Source of the DNA: Chimonanthus salicifolius
Taxonomy: Eukaryota; Streptophyta; Magnoliopsida; Laurales; Calycanthaceae
Length of the DNA: 64,000 bases
Assembly: GCA_013350335.1 (NCBI GenBank)
Contig: CM023534.1
Span: 2,480,001-2,544,000 of the forward strand
Direction: 5' to 3'
Both the position numbers and the translations under genes were made by a program. Positions 37,243-50,225 of the stretch are shown one piece after another (positions within the stretch are counted from its first letter, which is position 1; each line of letters opens with the position of its first letter). Under the pieces are notes generated by a model. It had not been told where the DNA came from. It did no database searches and worked only from the letters and a program-made list of their open reading frames with translations.

Positions 37243-37566
37243 AGCCCAATATTGGGAACGAGCTTCACATCGGTTGTGAGGGAAGAAATCTACAAATTTA
37301 TAAGAGATTGGATCACTCCATTTACCAGGTTAGTCTTTTGGACTGGAAGTCCAATTCCAACAGTGCATGTAGACTCAGGGATCCTCTATTCAGACGGGAT
37401 GGCAGGGTACGTTTTATCCGTCGGAGAGCCTCGTTTGTGAGGGAGATTGTTGGACAATCAAACGAGTCCCACATCGGTTGTGAGGGAGGAAATCTAAGGA
37501 CTTATAAAGAACTGAGTTACTTTACCTATAAGACTAATCTTTTGACCTGGAAGCTCGGTCATAACA
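37243..37566 (+). mobile_element. TRIM element with two LTRs
   Basis: The second LTR (37448-37566) starts TGTTGGAC and ends ATAACA, with GAGTCCCACATCGG, TTATAAAG and CTTTTGACCTGGAAG boxes. The first LTR (about 37243-37362) is a diverged copy ending CCAACA. Between them are only about 85 bp, including a purine-rich GTGAGGGAGATTG just before LTR 2. The usual primer site is deleted or mutated. No coding capacity. Confidence 0.8.
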
Positions 37567-38062
37567 CTAAGGACAGCAAATGATGCTCGATACCTCCTCC
37601 AATTATTCAGTAGGAAAGAAGGACCAAGGTAGAGGTGCAACTTGGTCCAAACCAATCTGAGGTCGCATGAAAAATTCAGGAAAATTAGTTCAGGCTTATT
37701 TTGGACCTAAAATAATAAGTTCGAATTTGGAATCAGGCAAGGCATTGAAAGCCTAAATATGAACCCAAAAATTTGATATAAGTCAGAAATGTCTCATTTG
37801 GTTTAAATAATATTATATTGTGCTTATTATGTAAAAATGAATGATTCATTTAACAAGATTACAAGGCCCAAAAGTATTTGTATGAAGACAGCTCAGCTGA
37901 TTTGTCCAGACAGCTATATCACATCTTGTTTTCTTGAGAATCAGGCTACCTTAGGTTTTAGTTCTGCGGGGCAAATCAGGCTATCTTCAGCTGGAGCCCT
38001 GGCATCATACTATATTTTCAAATTGGGCCTGACCCAGGCCCAAAAAGACATAAAGACCAGCC

Positions 38063-38153
38063 CAGGGGTAAAAAATTCGGCCGGGTCGTTATCCCGGCCG
38101 ATTTTTCATATCGGCCGATATATCGGCCGAACTTTTTCTCTCTCCTCCCCGTT

Positions 38154-38184
<31 letters not shown>

Positions 38185-40081
38185 TCCAAAAAAATTACAG
38201 CAAATGCAGAAAATTATGAGCTTATTGAATATGTAATTTTTTCATAAAATATCGGACATTTACATCTTCTAATATATTTTTGAAGTTACGATAGTGGGAA
38301 ATTATATAAATAGTAATAAAATGGTGAAAATTACAAAAAGAAATAAAATAAAAGGAAAAAATTGCATCCCTTTAAAAGAAGTTATTATACATTAAATAAC
38401 AGCGAATAAAAAAAGTTCATGTATTATTTTATAGGTTTTGCCATTTTCTAACATTTATATATCATAGTCCATAGATAATAATGAAATAATTACAAAAAGA
38501 AATAAAATAAAAGGAAAAAGTTGCATCCTTATAAAAGAAGTTATTATACATTATATAACAGCAAATAAAAAAATTTCATGTATTATTTTATAGGTTTTAC
38601 CATTTTCTAACATTTATATATCATAGACCATAGATAATAATGAAATAATTACAAAAATAAAGAAAATAAAAGGAAAAAATTTCATCCCTGTAAAAGAAGT
38701 TAGTATACATTAAATAACAGCAAATAAAAAAATTTCATGTATTATTTTATAGATTTTACCATTTTCTAACATTTATATGTCATAGTCCATAGATAATAAT
38801 GAAATAATTACAAAAAGAAATAAAATAAAAGGAAAAAATTTCATCCCTGTAAAAGAAGTTAGTATACATTAAATAACAACAAATAAAAAAATTTCATGTA
38901 TTATTTTATAGGTTTTACCATTTACTAACATTTATATATCATAGTCCATAGATAATAATGAAATAATTAAAAGAAGGAGTAAGTGAATGTAAAAAATGTT
39001 GCCGTAAATTTTAACATGTTAGTAACAGTAACTAAGAGCAAATGAAAAATGTTCATCTATTATTTTATAGGTATTATCATTTTCTAACTTTTTTTTCATT
39101 TATGCTATTTTATGTTGAAATAGTTAACAAAAATGAATAAATAAATGAAAAAAAATAGTAACTAACAAAGTACACAAAAACTAACTACAGATACATTAAG
39201 ATGGAAAAAAAATTATAATACCTATATAAAGCTTTTATTACTACATATCTTATTTAACTTCAAGCATTTTTTAACTTCTTTTATGTTGTTTTTGGCTAAA
39301 AAAATTAAAATAAAATACAGATAAATCGAAATAAATTACAAAACCTACAAGATCAGTAGATCTGTAAATGAAGAAACCTTTGAACGGTCTGGATCGTTCG
39401 GTTTCAAACAAATCCGGGTCGTTTAGAACTTACTTAAATCAAGTAATGAAGAGTGCAATTTTTTTGAAAGATAAATAGTAAAATCTGATTTTCTCTTTGA
39501 AAATAAGGTGTGAAATTTGAGATGTAGGTAAATGGTATTTATAGGAAAAAATTGGACCGGTTCGATTTTTTGGATTTAAAAAAAATAATAAAATATTCAG
39601 GCATGCCGGACCAGCCGAATCCTGCAGTCCGCTGTACACAGAGATGTGATGGGGAGAAATTGGTTGACAGGTGAGATCTCGTCCGAGATCTCGCCCGATA
39701 TATCGTACATGAGATATCGTCCGATATATCGGAAAAATATCGCCGAACTTGAGTTGGGCCAGGCCCGAGATTTACTGTTTTCAGGGGGAAAAAACGGCCG
39801 ATTCGGCCCAGATTCGGCCGAGATTTGGACCGATATATCGGTCATCTCGGCCGATATTTATTATGAAAAAAAAGTTTTTTTTTTTTTTAAAAAAACAAAA
39901 AACCGAATTTTTAAAATTCGGCCGATATGATGACCGATAATTCGGTCAAAAATTCGGACATATCGGCCGAATTTTTTTTTGTACGGCCGATACTATACGT
40001 ATCGGCCGATATAATTCGGTGGTTGAAAAACCGAATTATATCGGCCGATACGCACAGTAACGGCCGATATTTTGACCCCTG
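38063..40081. mobile_element. hAT-like non-autonomous element with CGGCCGATA arrays
   Basis: The ends are inverted: CAGGGGTAAAAAATTCGG at left and CAGGGGTCAAAATATCGG at right (inward), of the hAT CAGGGG type. Both subterminal regions carry many CGGCCGATA motifs in both orientations, about a dozen in all, concentrated at 38075-38130 and 39690-40075. The middle holds a 159-bp tandem array. I see no transposase. The 8-bp flanks (GACCAGCC and ATTTATCC) do not match, so either the target duplication is lost or the element is a composite. Confidence 0.6.
38331..39110. repeat. 159-bp tandem repeat array
   Basis: Successive units start at 38331, 38490, 38649, 38808 and 38967, an exact 159-bp spacing each time. 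The first four are highly similar; the fifth is partial and diverged. Each contains ATTTCATGTATTATTTTATA-like and CATAGTCCATAGATAATA segments. The array is AT-rich and non-coding, inside the hAT-like element. Confidence 0.92.
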
Positions 40082-40637
40082 ATTTATCCACATGAATAGG
40101 GTTGGACTTTAGTCTAAAAAAGTTCAATCAATTGTAAAAGTTTTAACATTATCAATCTCACGTACAAAAATATTTCAATATAAAAGAAGAACTCCAAAGT
40201 TACAATCCCATATCATTTATGCAAATTTTCAATCGAAATTGAATCTACCACTAAGACAAGAGGGCCTTAATGCAATTGTTTTTACTAATTGTTATCCTTG
40301 GTTAAGACACCATGGCTAGATAATTAGCCTCACCTCTCTTAGTCTTAGCCTTGAAGAAACCTGATGGGATGGGCTAAATTTAATATGCCTAGCTATTTGG
40401 ACAGACCATGTGTGGCTGAAGTGTGGGTGGTCCAGGCTCAAACCTACATCCCACTGCCTCTGCTACTCATTTAAGAACCATTGTTTGACCAAGGACATGA
40501 ATATGGGCATCACCTCCTTAAATAAATTTTGTTCAGGGCTTCACCCTATCAATCTTCATACAAGTCTGCCACCTCATCTGTAGTCTCTACATGTACTACT
40601 CTTGTAGTTCTTGTGAAGTGCATAATAATTCTAAAAA

Positions 40638-40771
40638 CTTCTCAAGAAGTGGGAGGTTGTGCATTCGAACCCCTATGGCCTAATCTTGATGAGTCCTAGG
40701 GGTAGTGAGCTCATCCGTAGGAGTTTCAATAGGACTGTGTCTGAGTTTTCACACGTAAATCCTAAAAAAAG
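40638..40771 (+). mobile_element. SINE family B, second copy
   Basis: B-box GTGCATTCGAACCCC, then the family body with CCTAGGGGTAGTGAG and the tail TTTTCACACGTAAAT followed by an A run. TTCTAAAAA flanks it at 40629-40637 and 40772-40780. The A-box end is truncated. Confidence 0.75.
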
Positions 40772-40780
40772 TTCTAAAAA

Positions 40781-42787
40781 TTTTACAAGATGAGAGTTTA
40801 TATTTCAAGATAGCATGAAGGCATTTAATAACTATAGTGCTAGGGAGTAAAATATTGTGGAATGATTATGGATTAGCTAAAAAATATGTTGACGAATGTC
40901 TTAAACTATAATAACTAGTTGTTAATTAAGATAAGAAACACTAATTTACTCATGTTTGAGTGGGGACAAAGAGGTTTTGGGCCGTAAAAGAGTGATTGCC
41001 CACTAAATTGCTTAACTAACCTGACATAGAATTATAGAATAAGCTGAAAAGAAGAGCTTCTTGTCTTTGTCAAATGAAACACTAGACATTATACTAGTTT
41101 TACATATGTAAACTTGACATAATTCTTGCCAGTAAATAGAGAGGAAATTGATGCATTTGTCCCTTGTTGGGATCGTTTTATGAGCTCCAAGAATGCATGC
41201 GTTTGTAAGTGATGAATACATGCTTCCAGTAGTACTCTCTAGCTCTGAAGAATTTCAGTGGCATTTGAATTAAAAATTTAATTGGAGGTGAGTGAAAGTG
41301 GAAGAAATAACGAGCATAGATGATTTTGAAATGGTTATGTTAAAATGTTAACGTGAAGAGAATTTTTCTGAAGCACACAATAATTCAATGAGTAAATTTA
41401 GTGTCACGATCTGATTCAACCAGCACATGATTGGGGATTCTTTCTTTGAAACTCTAAAGCATGTACACATTATTCAAGCTACTTCTAAGCTTAATTTCAT
41501 AATTAGATGGAAATCACCAAATTTTCATCCATGGGCTGTGTTTTGAGTGGGGGTAAAGGGGGATGATGGGGGATAACCCCCCATTCACCATGTTTGATAA
41601 TTGGGGGTTCATGAAATAATACCTCTCTTTACCCATCTTTTCTCACTTTTTGAATACATTTTCCACGCAAAGAGTATTCATTTACTCCTGGATGCACCCC
41701 CTGATAAATTACCCTCCATCCAACCACAACCCATGTCTCCAAACCCTCTCCAAGGCTATTCACTTTCATTGGCACCAAACCCCTAGGGTTTGGGAGGGTT
41801 GCAATTCAATTCCAATGTGGGTTAGGAAAAGACCCACTCTTCTCCAACATTCTCAAATTTTACTAGGCCTCAAGTCCAATTTTCTCATTGTATATTTAAC
41901 AGACAAAAATGTACATAAACGTCTTTTTTTTAATGAAAGCATCTATTTTTTAGACAATATGGGCATCCTCACCATATATTTGAGTACTTAAAAAAAATAG
42001 GTGAATATTTTTAACTACGAGTCATTAGTCCTTTATGCAATGAATGGGAATAGATGAAAGCCAACGTATGGTCCACTTGATATAGAATTTGAGGACTTTT
42101 TTGGACTTGGGGGGGCTCATTTAATAATGCCAATGTGGTTAAAAAGGAGATCAGAACGAGAGGAGAGTGGAAGTCTTGAAATGAAAGGCCTTTCTGTCAA
42201 GAAGACAAAGACGGACTCAAGAAGGAAAGAAAAGGAACCTTGGTGGGGTTAATTGAACCTCAAATCTCCATTTTTAGTCCAGAAACAATGGTTTCATGTG
42301 ACATCTACCTTTCCCCTAACCTTTTACAAGCTTAAAGATTCTTTTCGGCGCCCTTTTCTCTCCTCGAAATGATACATGAACCAGTCTCAAAGCTCTTTTG
42401 CGATGATTCTATGCATGATCCGATGTCACCAATCATCTTGATATAATGAAGTTTGAACCATCCTCATGTGTGGGCCCCAATGAATTCATCTGCAATGCCC
42501 ACTTTTTGAGTTAAAAAGATGGCTTTCCAAGGGCTTAAAATAGTTAGGGATTTGATCCCAACATCAAATTCTCTGGAGTTAATTGAATGCATAAAACCCA
42601 ACTCTTTCTTTTAAGTCATCGATAAATCTAACTTCTCTATTATTGATGACTCTTCACGTAATAAATTACCACGTTGTAGCACATGTTGAGGCTGTTGCGA
42701 ACGAGTCCCATAGTTTTAGAAATGGTTCATATATATATACTAATAAAGAGGCACCAGAAATGCAAGTACAAAATATGGAGTATAAAG
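40781..42787. other. Non-coding stretch, nothing recognised
   Basis: No gene or defined mobile element could be supported. Short ORFs here have no recognisable motif. Confidence 0.5.
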
Positions 42788-42893
42788 AACGAGTCTCACA
42801 TTAGAAGTGTAGAGGAAGATCTCTGAATTTATAAGGACTTGGGTTACTCCACCTAACAGACTAGTCTTTTGATCTGGAAGTTCAAGTCCTAAC
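42788..42893 (+). mobile_element. TRIM solo-LTR remnant
   Basis: GAACGAGTCTCACATTAGAAG, TTATAAGGACTTGGGTTACT and CTTTTGATCTGGAAGTTC follow the same order as the LTR at 37448-37566. No second LTR or primer site is next to it. Confidence 0.65.
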
Positions 42894-43929
42894 TGCATAG
42901 ATATCTCTTTCTACTTTACGAATACTTCACAACAACATGTAAAATTATACCCTTTATCTTAAATCATCAACTTTACATCAAATAAACTTACAAAATTATA
43001 GAATATAGACATCATATTATGCCCATCATTTTGTTTACAAAGTGAAGTGATGAGAATCCAACGGATCTAATTTTTGTTACTTGGTTGTGTGGCATGCAGC
43101 TGCCAATTTCTGCGCATTGCTCTTAGTACTCATCCTTAGAAAGCAACTCAAGGACAAGAGATTCTAACCCTTGATCACTTCAATTTTGGGATCTCTTAAG
43201 TCAACCTTTTGACCTTTATATTCAGCATTATTATCAACAATAACAGTATAGCAATAACTTTTTTTCATTTTACTAGATTTGACTTCGAAATTGTACATCT
43301 CTATTCTGTCATCCTCCATTGAACATTCAATATGAAATTTCCTCTTTTCCTCATTAAAATTTTCTTTTCTCTCTAATAGAAAATGAATTTCTTGAAAAAA
43401 AGGAAAAATGTCTATTTTTTTTGTAATTTTGACAAGAAACCCGTGTCACAGAAGAAGAGAAACTGGTCTCATTTTCCATGTGCTTCATTTTTCATTACAA
43501 AAAATAAAAAGCAACCACTAAAAGCTCGAGTTCTATGATACACGGTTAAGAGGGTGGGTCCAACTTGCAGTAGATACAAAGGTTCAGATGCATAAATCTG
43601 TCGCACTAGGCTTTTTGTTATAACTCTATCAGATACTTTTAAACTTTATTTATTTAGTTAATAAGTTAAACCATCAAATAAATATTTTATTATCTAAGTC
43701 ATTTATCTTATCAATTTATTATTGACTCAATTGAATACTTTTGAGTCAAATGGACTTGGGAGCAAACTGCACTTGTATTTGAAAGGAAGAGTGGTGAGCA
43801 GAACCATCAGTATGGATCAACACTTCAGGCCAACTAATGGGATGAGCACCATCGCGAGATTGCGTTGGAGCTTTTCTCATAGTTGATAAGAAGGATATTA
43901 TCATATAGATGATGTGATAATAAGGATTT
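42894..43929. other. Non-coding stretch, nothing recognised
   Basis: AT-rich sequence with no supported feature. Confidence 0.5.
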
Positions 43930-44086
43930 TTTATTTTAACATGGATGCCCTTTTCTTACATTAGACGTAAGATTGATCTCACGGATATACGAAATTACTT
44001 GCAAGCCTCGTATATTAAGGTAAGTCTGGAAGGAGTCGAACCTAAGACCCTTAGTCTAATTTTAGAAATTTAGACCAACTGATTAA
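43930..44086 (-). mobile_element. SINE family A', minus strand
   Basis: On the minus strand: A-box AATCAGTTGGTCTAAATTTC, B-box TAGGTTCGACTCC, and the body TACGAGGCTTGCAAG. AAGGATTT flanks it at 43922-43929 and 44087-44094. Confidence 0.78.
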
Positions 44087-44380
44087 AAGGATTTGATAGT
44101 AATTTATGCTAATACCGACTTAGTCGAGGTTGAATGGATAAATTACTTAGATCATGATGATTGAAATAAAGCATAAAATGTCATTGAAAAGCAAAAAAAT
44201 TAAAAAAAAAAAGTTTTCACTTGATAAATCAACTTAACCTAAATTGGCCTATTTCAAAGGACATGGTTCTCAATTCTCATATTCATTAAACATTATCAAC
44301 TACATTATCACCAAATCTATCTGTAAATAGTCGGAGTTCAGGTTGATCTCTTGTATCATAATTGAGTTGTCAACTATGAG

Positions 44381-44898
44381 TAGGGGTGAAGCTTGGGTTG
44401 GGTTTTGGCTGGACCCAACTGACCCGACCTGAAAATAGTGTGGGTTGGGTTATAGAAATTGTAAACTCAGGTCGGATTGGGTTAGGAAAAAAAAAAACCC
44501 GACTGAAATTCAGGTCAGGTTGGGCTGAAGAATTTAAATTTCAACACGACCCGACCCGACCTGAAAAATCAGACCCAGAAAAACCCTGACCAAATTCATA
44601 ATTTAAATAGAACCCTACGCCCCTTCCACTTCAGTTTCCCCTCTTTCAAAAATCAATATCCACCTCTTCCGCTTCCTCTTCCTCTCTTTCGAAAATCGGG
44701 CTAAATTGGGCTAACTCGGGCTAACTCGGGTCGGGTCGGGTCAACTCTCGGGTTGAGAGTATTAGCAATTCGGGTCGGGTTGGGTTGACATACTCGGGTT
44801 TGCAATTTGGGTCCGGTCGGGTCGGGTTCAAAATTTTTTGACATGGGTTAGGGTTGGGTTTGTCAAAACCCGGCCCGCCCGACCTGAGTTTCAGCCTA
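44381..44898. mobile_element. hAT-type MITE, GGGTCGGG-rich, perfect duplication
   Basis: Ends TAGGGGTGAAGCTTGGG and TAGGCTGAAACTCAGG (right, inward). The perfect 8-bp duplication ACTATGAG flanks it at 44373-44380 and 44899-44906. Both subterminal regions are packed with GGGTCGGGT / GACCCGACC motifs. It is 518 bp without coding capacity, and related to 12186-12744, 51799-52050 and 59137-59539. Confidence 0.9.
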
Positions 44899-44946
44899 AC
44901 TATGAGTCAAGTTGGGGTGATTGACATATAATAAACATGTATAAAT

Positions 44947-45161
44947 GTAATAAAACTCAGAGGAGGTTGGCCTGACAATCAAGAATATCCTCGTGAAGGG
45001 ATGTTTTGAGTTCAATTCATGCTCAAATTCCTCTAGGAGCACTCCTCATGGGGTTACTCCTCATCGACTTAACCAGTATATGTGGATTGGGAGGCTTACA
45101 CATGTTTCTGGAATTAGTCTCACCTCTAATGGGTGATGGAATACCGATGTTCCACGAGAAA
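44947..45161 (+). mobile_element. SINE family A, complete copy
   Basis: Collinear with 7316-7526: GGTTGGCCTGACAATCAAG head, GAGTTCAATTCATGC B-box, CTCATCGACTTAACC and the tail ATACCGATGTTCC. The duplication ATGTATAAAT flanks it at 44937-44946 and 45162-45171. It landed 48 bp after the hAT MITE. Confidence 0.85.
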
Positions 45162-45599
45162 ATGTATAAATAGATTAAGTTGAAGTTGACTCATTTATTT
45201 CATTTAAAATTATTTTCATTTTAGTATCATTGAAGATATTTATAGATATTTTTATTTATTTTTAACATATTTCTACTTTTAATAAAATATATTTAAATGG
45301 ACAAACGAATTGAATTGAATATGAGTAAACAAGTTAATCTATTTAATAAGTGATAAAATAAATTTATGTCATTTGTGGGAGAATTAACTCTTTATAATAA
45401 ATCATAAAGATTTAAATTAAGAAAATAGAACCATGAAATCGATTATGATGTTACTATCAAACCTACCATGTCCCATGATTCAGTCGATGATTTCCATGTA
45501 AAAAAAAAAAAGCAATTTCAAGAGTTTTTCAAGAGCAAGCCACACTTGTTCATTTAAGCCATGATTTGGCTGCTCAAATTAGATTATTAAGTTTCCATC

Positions 45600-45729
45600 A
45601 TGGAAATAAATCTCGGCCGATACGATATGTATCTGTCGATATTGGAGATATCAGTCGATATAAATGGTTTTAATAAAAAAAAATAAGAGAGAGAAATTTC
45701 TTGATCGATACTGAAATTTAAATCTCTAG
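45600..45729. mobile_element. Small MITE related to 2295-2421
   Basis: Shares CTCGGCCGATACGATATG at the left, AATAAGAGAGAGAAATTTC in the middle and TGATCGATACTGAAATTT at the right with the copy at 2295. Boundaries are approximate and no target duplication was secured. Confidence 0.5.
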
Positions 45730-46879
45730 TCTAGATTGATGTGTAGAACATTTTATTGAAATATGTTGTAGGTAGAGGTCTAAACATCGGTTTAAAATTG
45801 ATACAATTAAATATCGATGTATTAACAATGTATATCGTGTTCTGATTTAGGGCAATTATTATTTTTCATGTATTTTATACAGTAGTTATTGTGATCTAAT
45901 TTAGTGAATTATTTCCCTAATAACTTATCTACAATGACGTACTCCATGTCCGCCTATCAGCCATGCACACATGTAGCTACATGATATAGATCGGTTTTAA
46001 AAGGGCACTACATAGTGACTCATCATTGGCATTTGATTTTTTTTTATCCCTCCCCCTTTTATGAACATTCAATTTTGTGTGGGCCAGATTAGATCATGTC
46101 CATAAAAGGGACCATAGGACTAAAATGCCTTAATGTGGCACAAAATATAAGTCCACTTATTTCCTAAAACCAAATAAGGAAAAATGTGAGTATTTATTCA
46201 TCAATTAACATATATTTGGTGACCAGATTTAATACTTTTTTATTTTACAAATATTTTTTATAAGATATTTTATCGAACAAGATTAATTCTTCACTATCTA
46301 ATTTACATAGTCAGTTCAGATAAGCCAGGCGGCAGTGAGGATAGAGATCGATTCAATTTATTTGAAGGCTATATTTTTAATCACATCAGTCGTGTCATGT
46401 ACTGTATCAGATGTAACCTTAAATCTTATCACTGCTTCTTTCCTTTCAATTTAAGTTTTCAAATGTCTTTTTCTCCCTGTCCTTAACGACACACTGAGGA
46501 AACTTCAAGTCTGAATAGTTCAAATTAAAAATGGAGAAATTGTATATTCATGGGTCATATAAATTAAGAAAATCTTTTCAATTTAATTCTTATAGTTTTG
46601 TGAGATAAGTAATAAAAGATCAACAGTTTTCTAGCAATTAAATTTTTAAAATCTAAATTTTTTATGACCAATTTGATCACATGCGACTTAAATTTTATAA
46701 AATCAACATCATTGTTATTCTCTACATTTTCTATAAAAAATATATGACTCATTTTAATTTTTAAAAATCCATCCTTTTAAAGAAGTCTCCTTTTAAGTTT
46801 TTTTTTTTAACGTTTAATTCATTCAATGGAGGAAACAAATCTCAATATTTTTATTTTTCATTTTCTTTAAAATTCAAGA

Positions 46880-47040
46880 GAAACTTTCAGACACACTCCA
46901 ACTTATGCCTTAGCCATAATCCTCCTAAAACTCTTGAAGAGAGCACCATAGATGCCCATGCTCCTAAGTAAGGGCCACTGGGACTTGAACTCGTGACATT
47001 TCCCTTATCGAGAGGAGAAACTACCCAACGGTGGGAGGGA
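46880..47040 (-). mobile_element. SINE-like element, minus strand
   Basis: On the minus strand GTTGGGTAGTTTCTCCTC resembles an A-box and CACGAGTTCAAGTCCC a B-box, at tRNA-like spacing. The 3' half is diverged. A short A run lies outside the head, so the family is unclear. Confidence 0.5.
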
Positions 47041-47044
47041 AAAA

Positions 47045-50000
47045 AAATCTCAATTGCCTATAGTTTTTATTTGTATTTCTTTATTGTTCAATATTATGTT
47101 ATATAAAGCAGAGTTGATCTATTTTTTATCTAATAGAATCGGCTTATTAAGTTAATTGGTATTATCTTATCACATATAACTCTAGTACTTTTCTTACATT
47201 TTACTCGGCCTTCATTCATCCTGTTGAGTGCGTCTAAATCTAATCTCCATTTATTTCTATAGTTTTAGTATAAATAAGTATATTTATTAGAATGATGTAT
47301 TAGAACATAATCAACTTGTTATATAAACATCAACCAAGAGATATCTTAAAAATATTAATTTGCTAAACATTGAATTGCTAATAGTGACTCACTTTGACAC
47401 ATTGCGATTAGAGGCAGATGGTGGGTATGACACAAAGGGTCTATATAATTTAGATAACTACCACTTACGTTTTCAAAATGTAATATTAGATAGGCAATTA
47501 GGTGTCAATTTGTGACATATATCAATTTAAAAAATTATAACTTTTAATAAAATATTAATATTATTTGATATGGATCACGTAGACCTGGCAACGGAGAGAG
47601 TTGGTTTGTGTCAAACTGTGACCAGGTCTTATACGATTTGTGTCTATTTTGAGGTTTATGCCTATTTCGAGCTTTTTAAATGGGTTAAATCGGTTTGCGT
47701 CTTTTTTAGGTTCAAATTAGATTGGATTTGGGTTGGGATTATTTATTCACTTGATTAGATATATACACTGACTACTTTTGAAATGGGTGCAAATCTCATA
47801 TGATTCGATATATTTCATATAGATGTAGTAATCATTGGATTAATTGATCTATCCATTTGTAATTGAATTCAAATTATATTTACCTATTTATGTACGGGTT
47901 TGACACAATTTAAATATTCAGATTGGATCAAATTTTACCAAACCTAATCATATAGGATTCTTAATTTACAAAATTATACATTTGAATAAGTTAGAGCCAA
48001 ACCAAACCACTCAGTCAAATAATTTGACCTCAGTTCTGATAACTTCCAAGACACGGGTACAAGTTGTTAAATTTTTTTAATGAGGTTTTGATAAATGATA
48101 GCAGGACAACATCATCTTATTTCTAAGTCTTAAAAAATATTTTTTTACTTACATAAATTAATAAAAGAATTGAGCAAGATAGTACAATACCTAAGCACAA
48201 CACTCGAATGTGAGGACCCACTCAACAGCTTTCAAACCCTAGACCCCAGTCGTGTACTTAAATTATTAACCTACTTGTTAAACTAAAACACCAATAACAA
48301 TTAACAAGCCTTTAATTACATGATTAATTAATCCATAAAAGAGATTAGACGCCGAGATGACGAGTGAGGCAATGGAAAGCATGCTATTGTGTACTGATGA
48401 TATGTATTTTATATGATAATCTCTGATTTTGTAATTATTTTGGTTGACAAGTTGGGATTGGAATAGTGAATGAATGATCAAAGGGGGTTGGTAATGTGCC
48501 CCATCTGTGACAAGGTTGGCGCGTGTGAAATTATATTGCGCATGCACAAAGATTACATGCGCATGCTTGGGAGACTTCTAATTCTCAAATCTCTAATTCC
48601 TTTTTTTAAGATTCAAGGCCCACATATCTTAACAGGGCCCAAAAGATAACAATAAGCATTTGGTTGCCATGACTTACAAATCAAAATGCTCTGGCAAATG
48701 TAATCATCTCAGATGATGTAAAGCATGCTTTTAGAGATCGATATCTACACATCTTCAATAAATAAGAGCTTTGATTGGTGATTGTCACTTTCCCAAGATC
48801 CAATTTCAGAAGAGGAAAACTGTTGCTCCTGATTTCCATATCACACATCCATATTGCATCACATTCAACTCTCCAATTCTTTCCATTTCTAATCTCAAAC
48901 ACTATACACACACAGTGTGAACGTCTTTTCATTACCATGCACTTCAAACTCTCCATTAAGTCAAGATTATAAGATAGAATGAATGACACAGAAAGAAAAA
49001 ATAAAAAAAATTCTGATGTGATGGAACCCTTACATGTCATTTGGTGATTTGGAAACAATGATGTTACTAAAAACGAGGGTGTCATAAAATGATATAAAGA
49101 ATTTAAAAACAAAATTAGCAAGGCAAGTATTCACAATGATGACACCCATGTGCCCCTGACCCATACAAGAAAATGATTGAATTTTCGCTAATTTAAAATG
49201 GTCAGTGGGAGTACTTTTAGTACTCAAGCCATCAAAAGGATAATATGAGGTAAGAAGGTTCGATTAGGGATGGTCAAACCAATTTATTTTCATTCATAAT
49301 CATGATAATCTAGACTTCCAAGTGTCCCCTAAGAATATTTTCTTTTCTTTTCTTTTTTTTTTTTAAAAAAAAAAAACTAGAATTCTCTCCTTCTCAACTC
49401 CTAAGCCTGCATTTGGATGCAAAGATTTTTCTTGAACAAAGTTTTTTCTGAATAGAAAGTTTTTCCTTATCTTTATTTGGTAATTACAGTGAAAAATGTA
49501 TAAGAGAAAAAAGCTATAAAGTGATTACCTTTAAAAATGAAGAAGTTTTCAAAATTTGTGTTGAAAAGATGAAACTAGAGATTTTCTTGCTTCTTTCATT
49601 CGCTAAAATGCATATTATCTTCATTTTCACCCCACTAAGCCTCATCCAAATGCAGTAGTAGTATTAAGCAAACAGGGGTTTAAATGGTCCTATCTTGAGA
49701 AGTAGACTAGGGGAGACACAGGTGAAAACAGTGAACCAAATATGGGAGCACTAGGAATTTAATGGGTCATGTGGGTGATCCACTCCCGGTGCCAAGAGAA
49801 GCCCAGTGTCCCACTTCATTTGTATTTGGTCAACATAACGTGCCTGAGTCCTCCATTGCGATCCTTAGACGGGACCTACCATGACCATGGCCTCTGTTGG
49901 AGAGTAGTGGGAGCAAAAGGAATGCAAGTGAGGTCCAAGTTCTGTATAACCATGGTCAACAAATGTTCTTAATGTTACCTTTCTTGTCACAACAAAAATA

Positions 50001-50225
50001 CTCGTCACTTTTAGATTTCGATTTGCTCTTTGAATTCTTAGGTCATAATTCTTACTGCTTTTACTTCTTCATATTTCACCAATCAGTATTTGTAATTAAT
50101 AGGAGCCAACTTCTTTCTTTGGTATAGTCCCCAATGACCCATTGATTACATTTAGGGACTTAAAAATGTTATAAAGAGAGAACATCTCTACTCAAGGAAG
50201 AAATCAATTAACTTAACGTTGTGCA
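47045..50225. other. Gene-free stretch
   Basis: AT-rich sequence with only short, motif-free ORFs. No gene or mobile element could be supported. Confidence 0.5.

Noticed and set aside
38331..39110. CRISPR-like array
   Set aside because: The whole 159-bp unit repeats; there are no unique spacers, and this is plant nuclear DNA.
39597..40093. Short ORFs on both strands
   Set aside because: They are produced by the repetitive CGGCCGATA motifs and have no protein features.
41601..41991. Pro-rich ORFs in the 35-53 kb gap
   Set aside because: No domain, no splice-linked partners, and composition like the surrounding non-coding DNA.
48681..49121. 146-codon minus-strand ORF
   Set aside because: Long for chance but without recognisable motif, in AT-rich repeat-poor DNA; not enough to call a gene.
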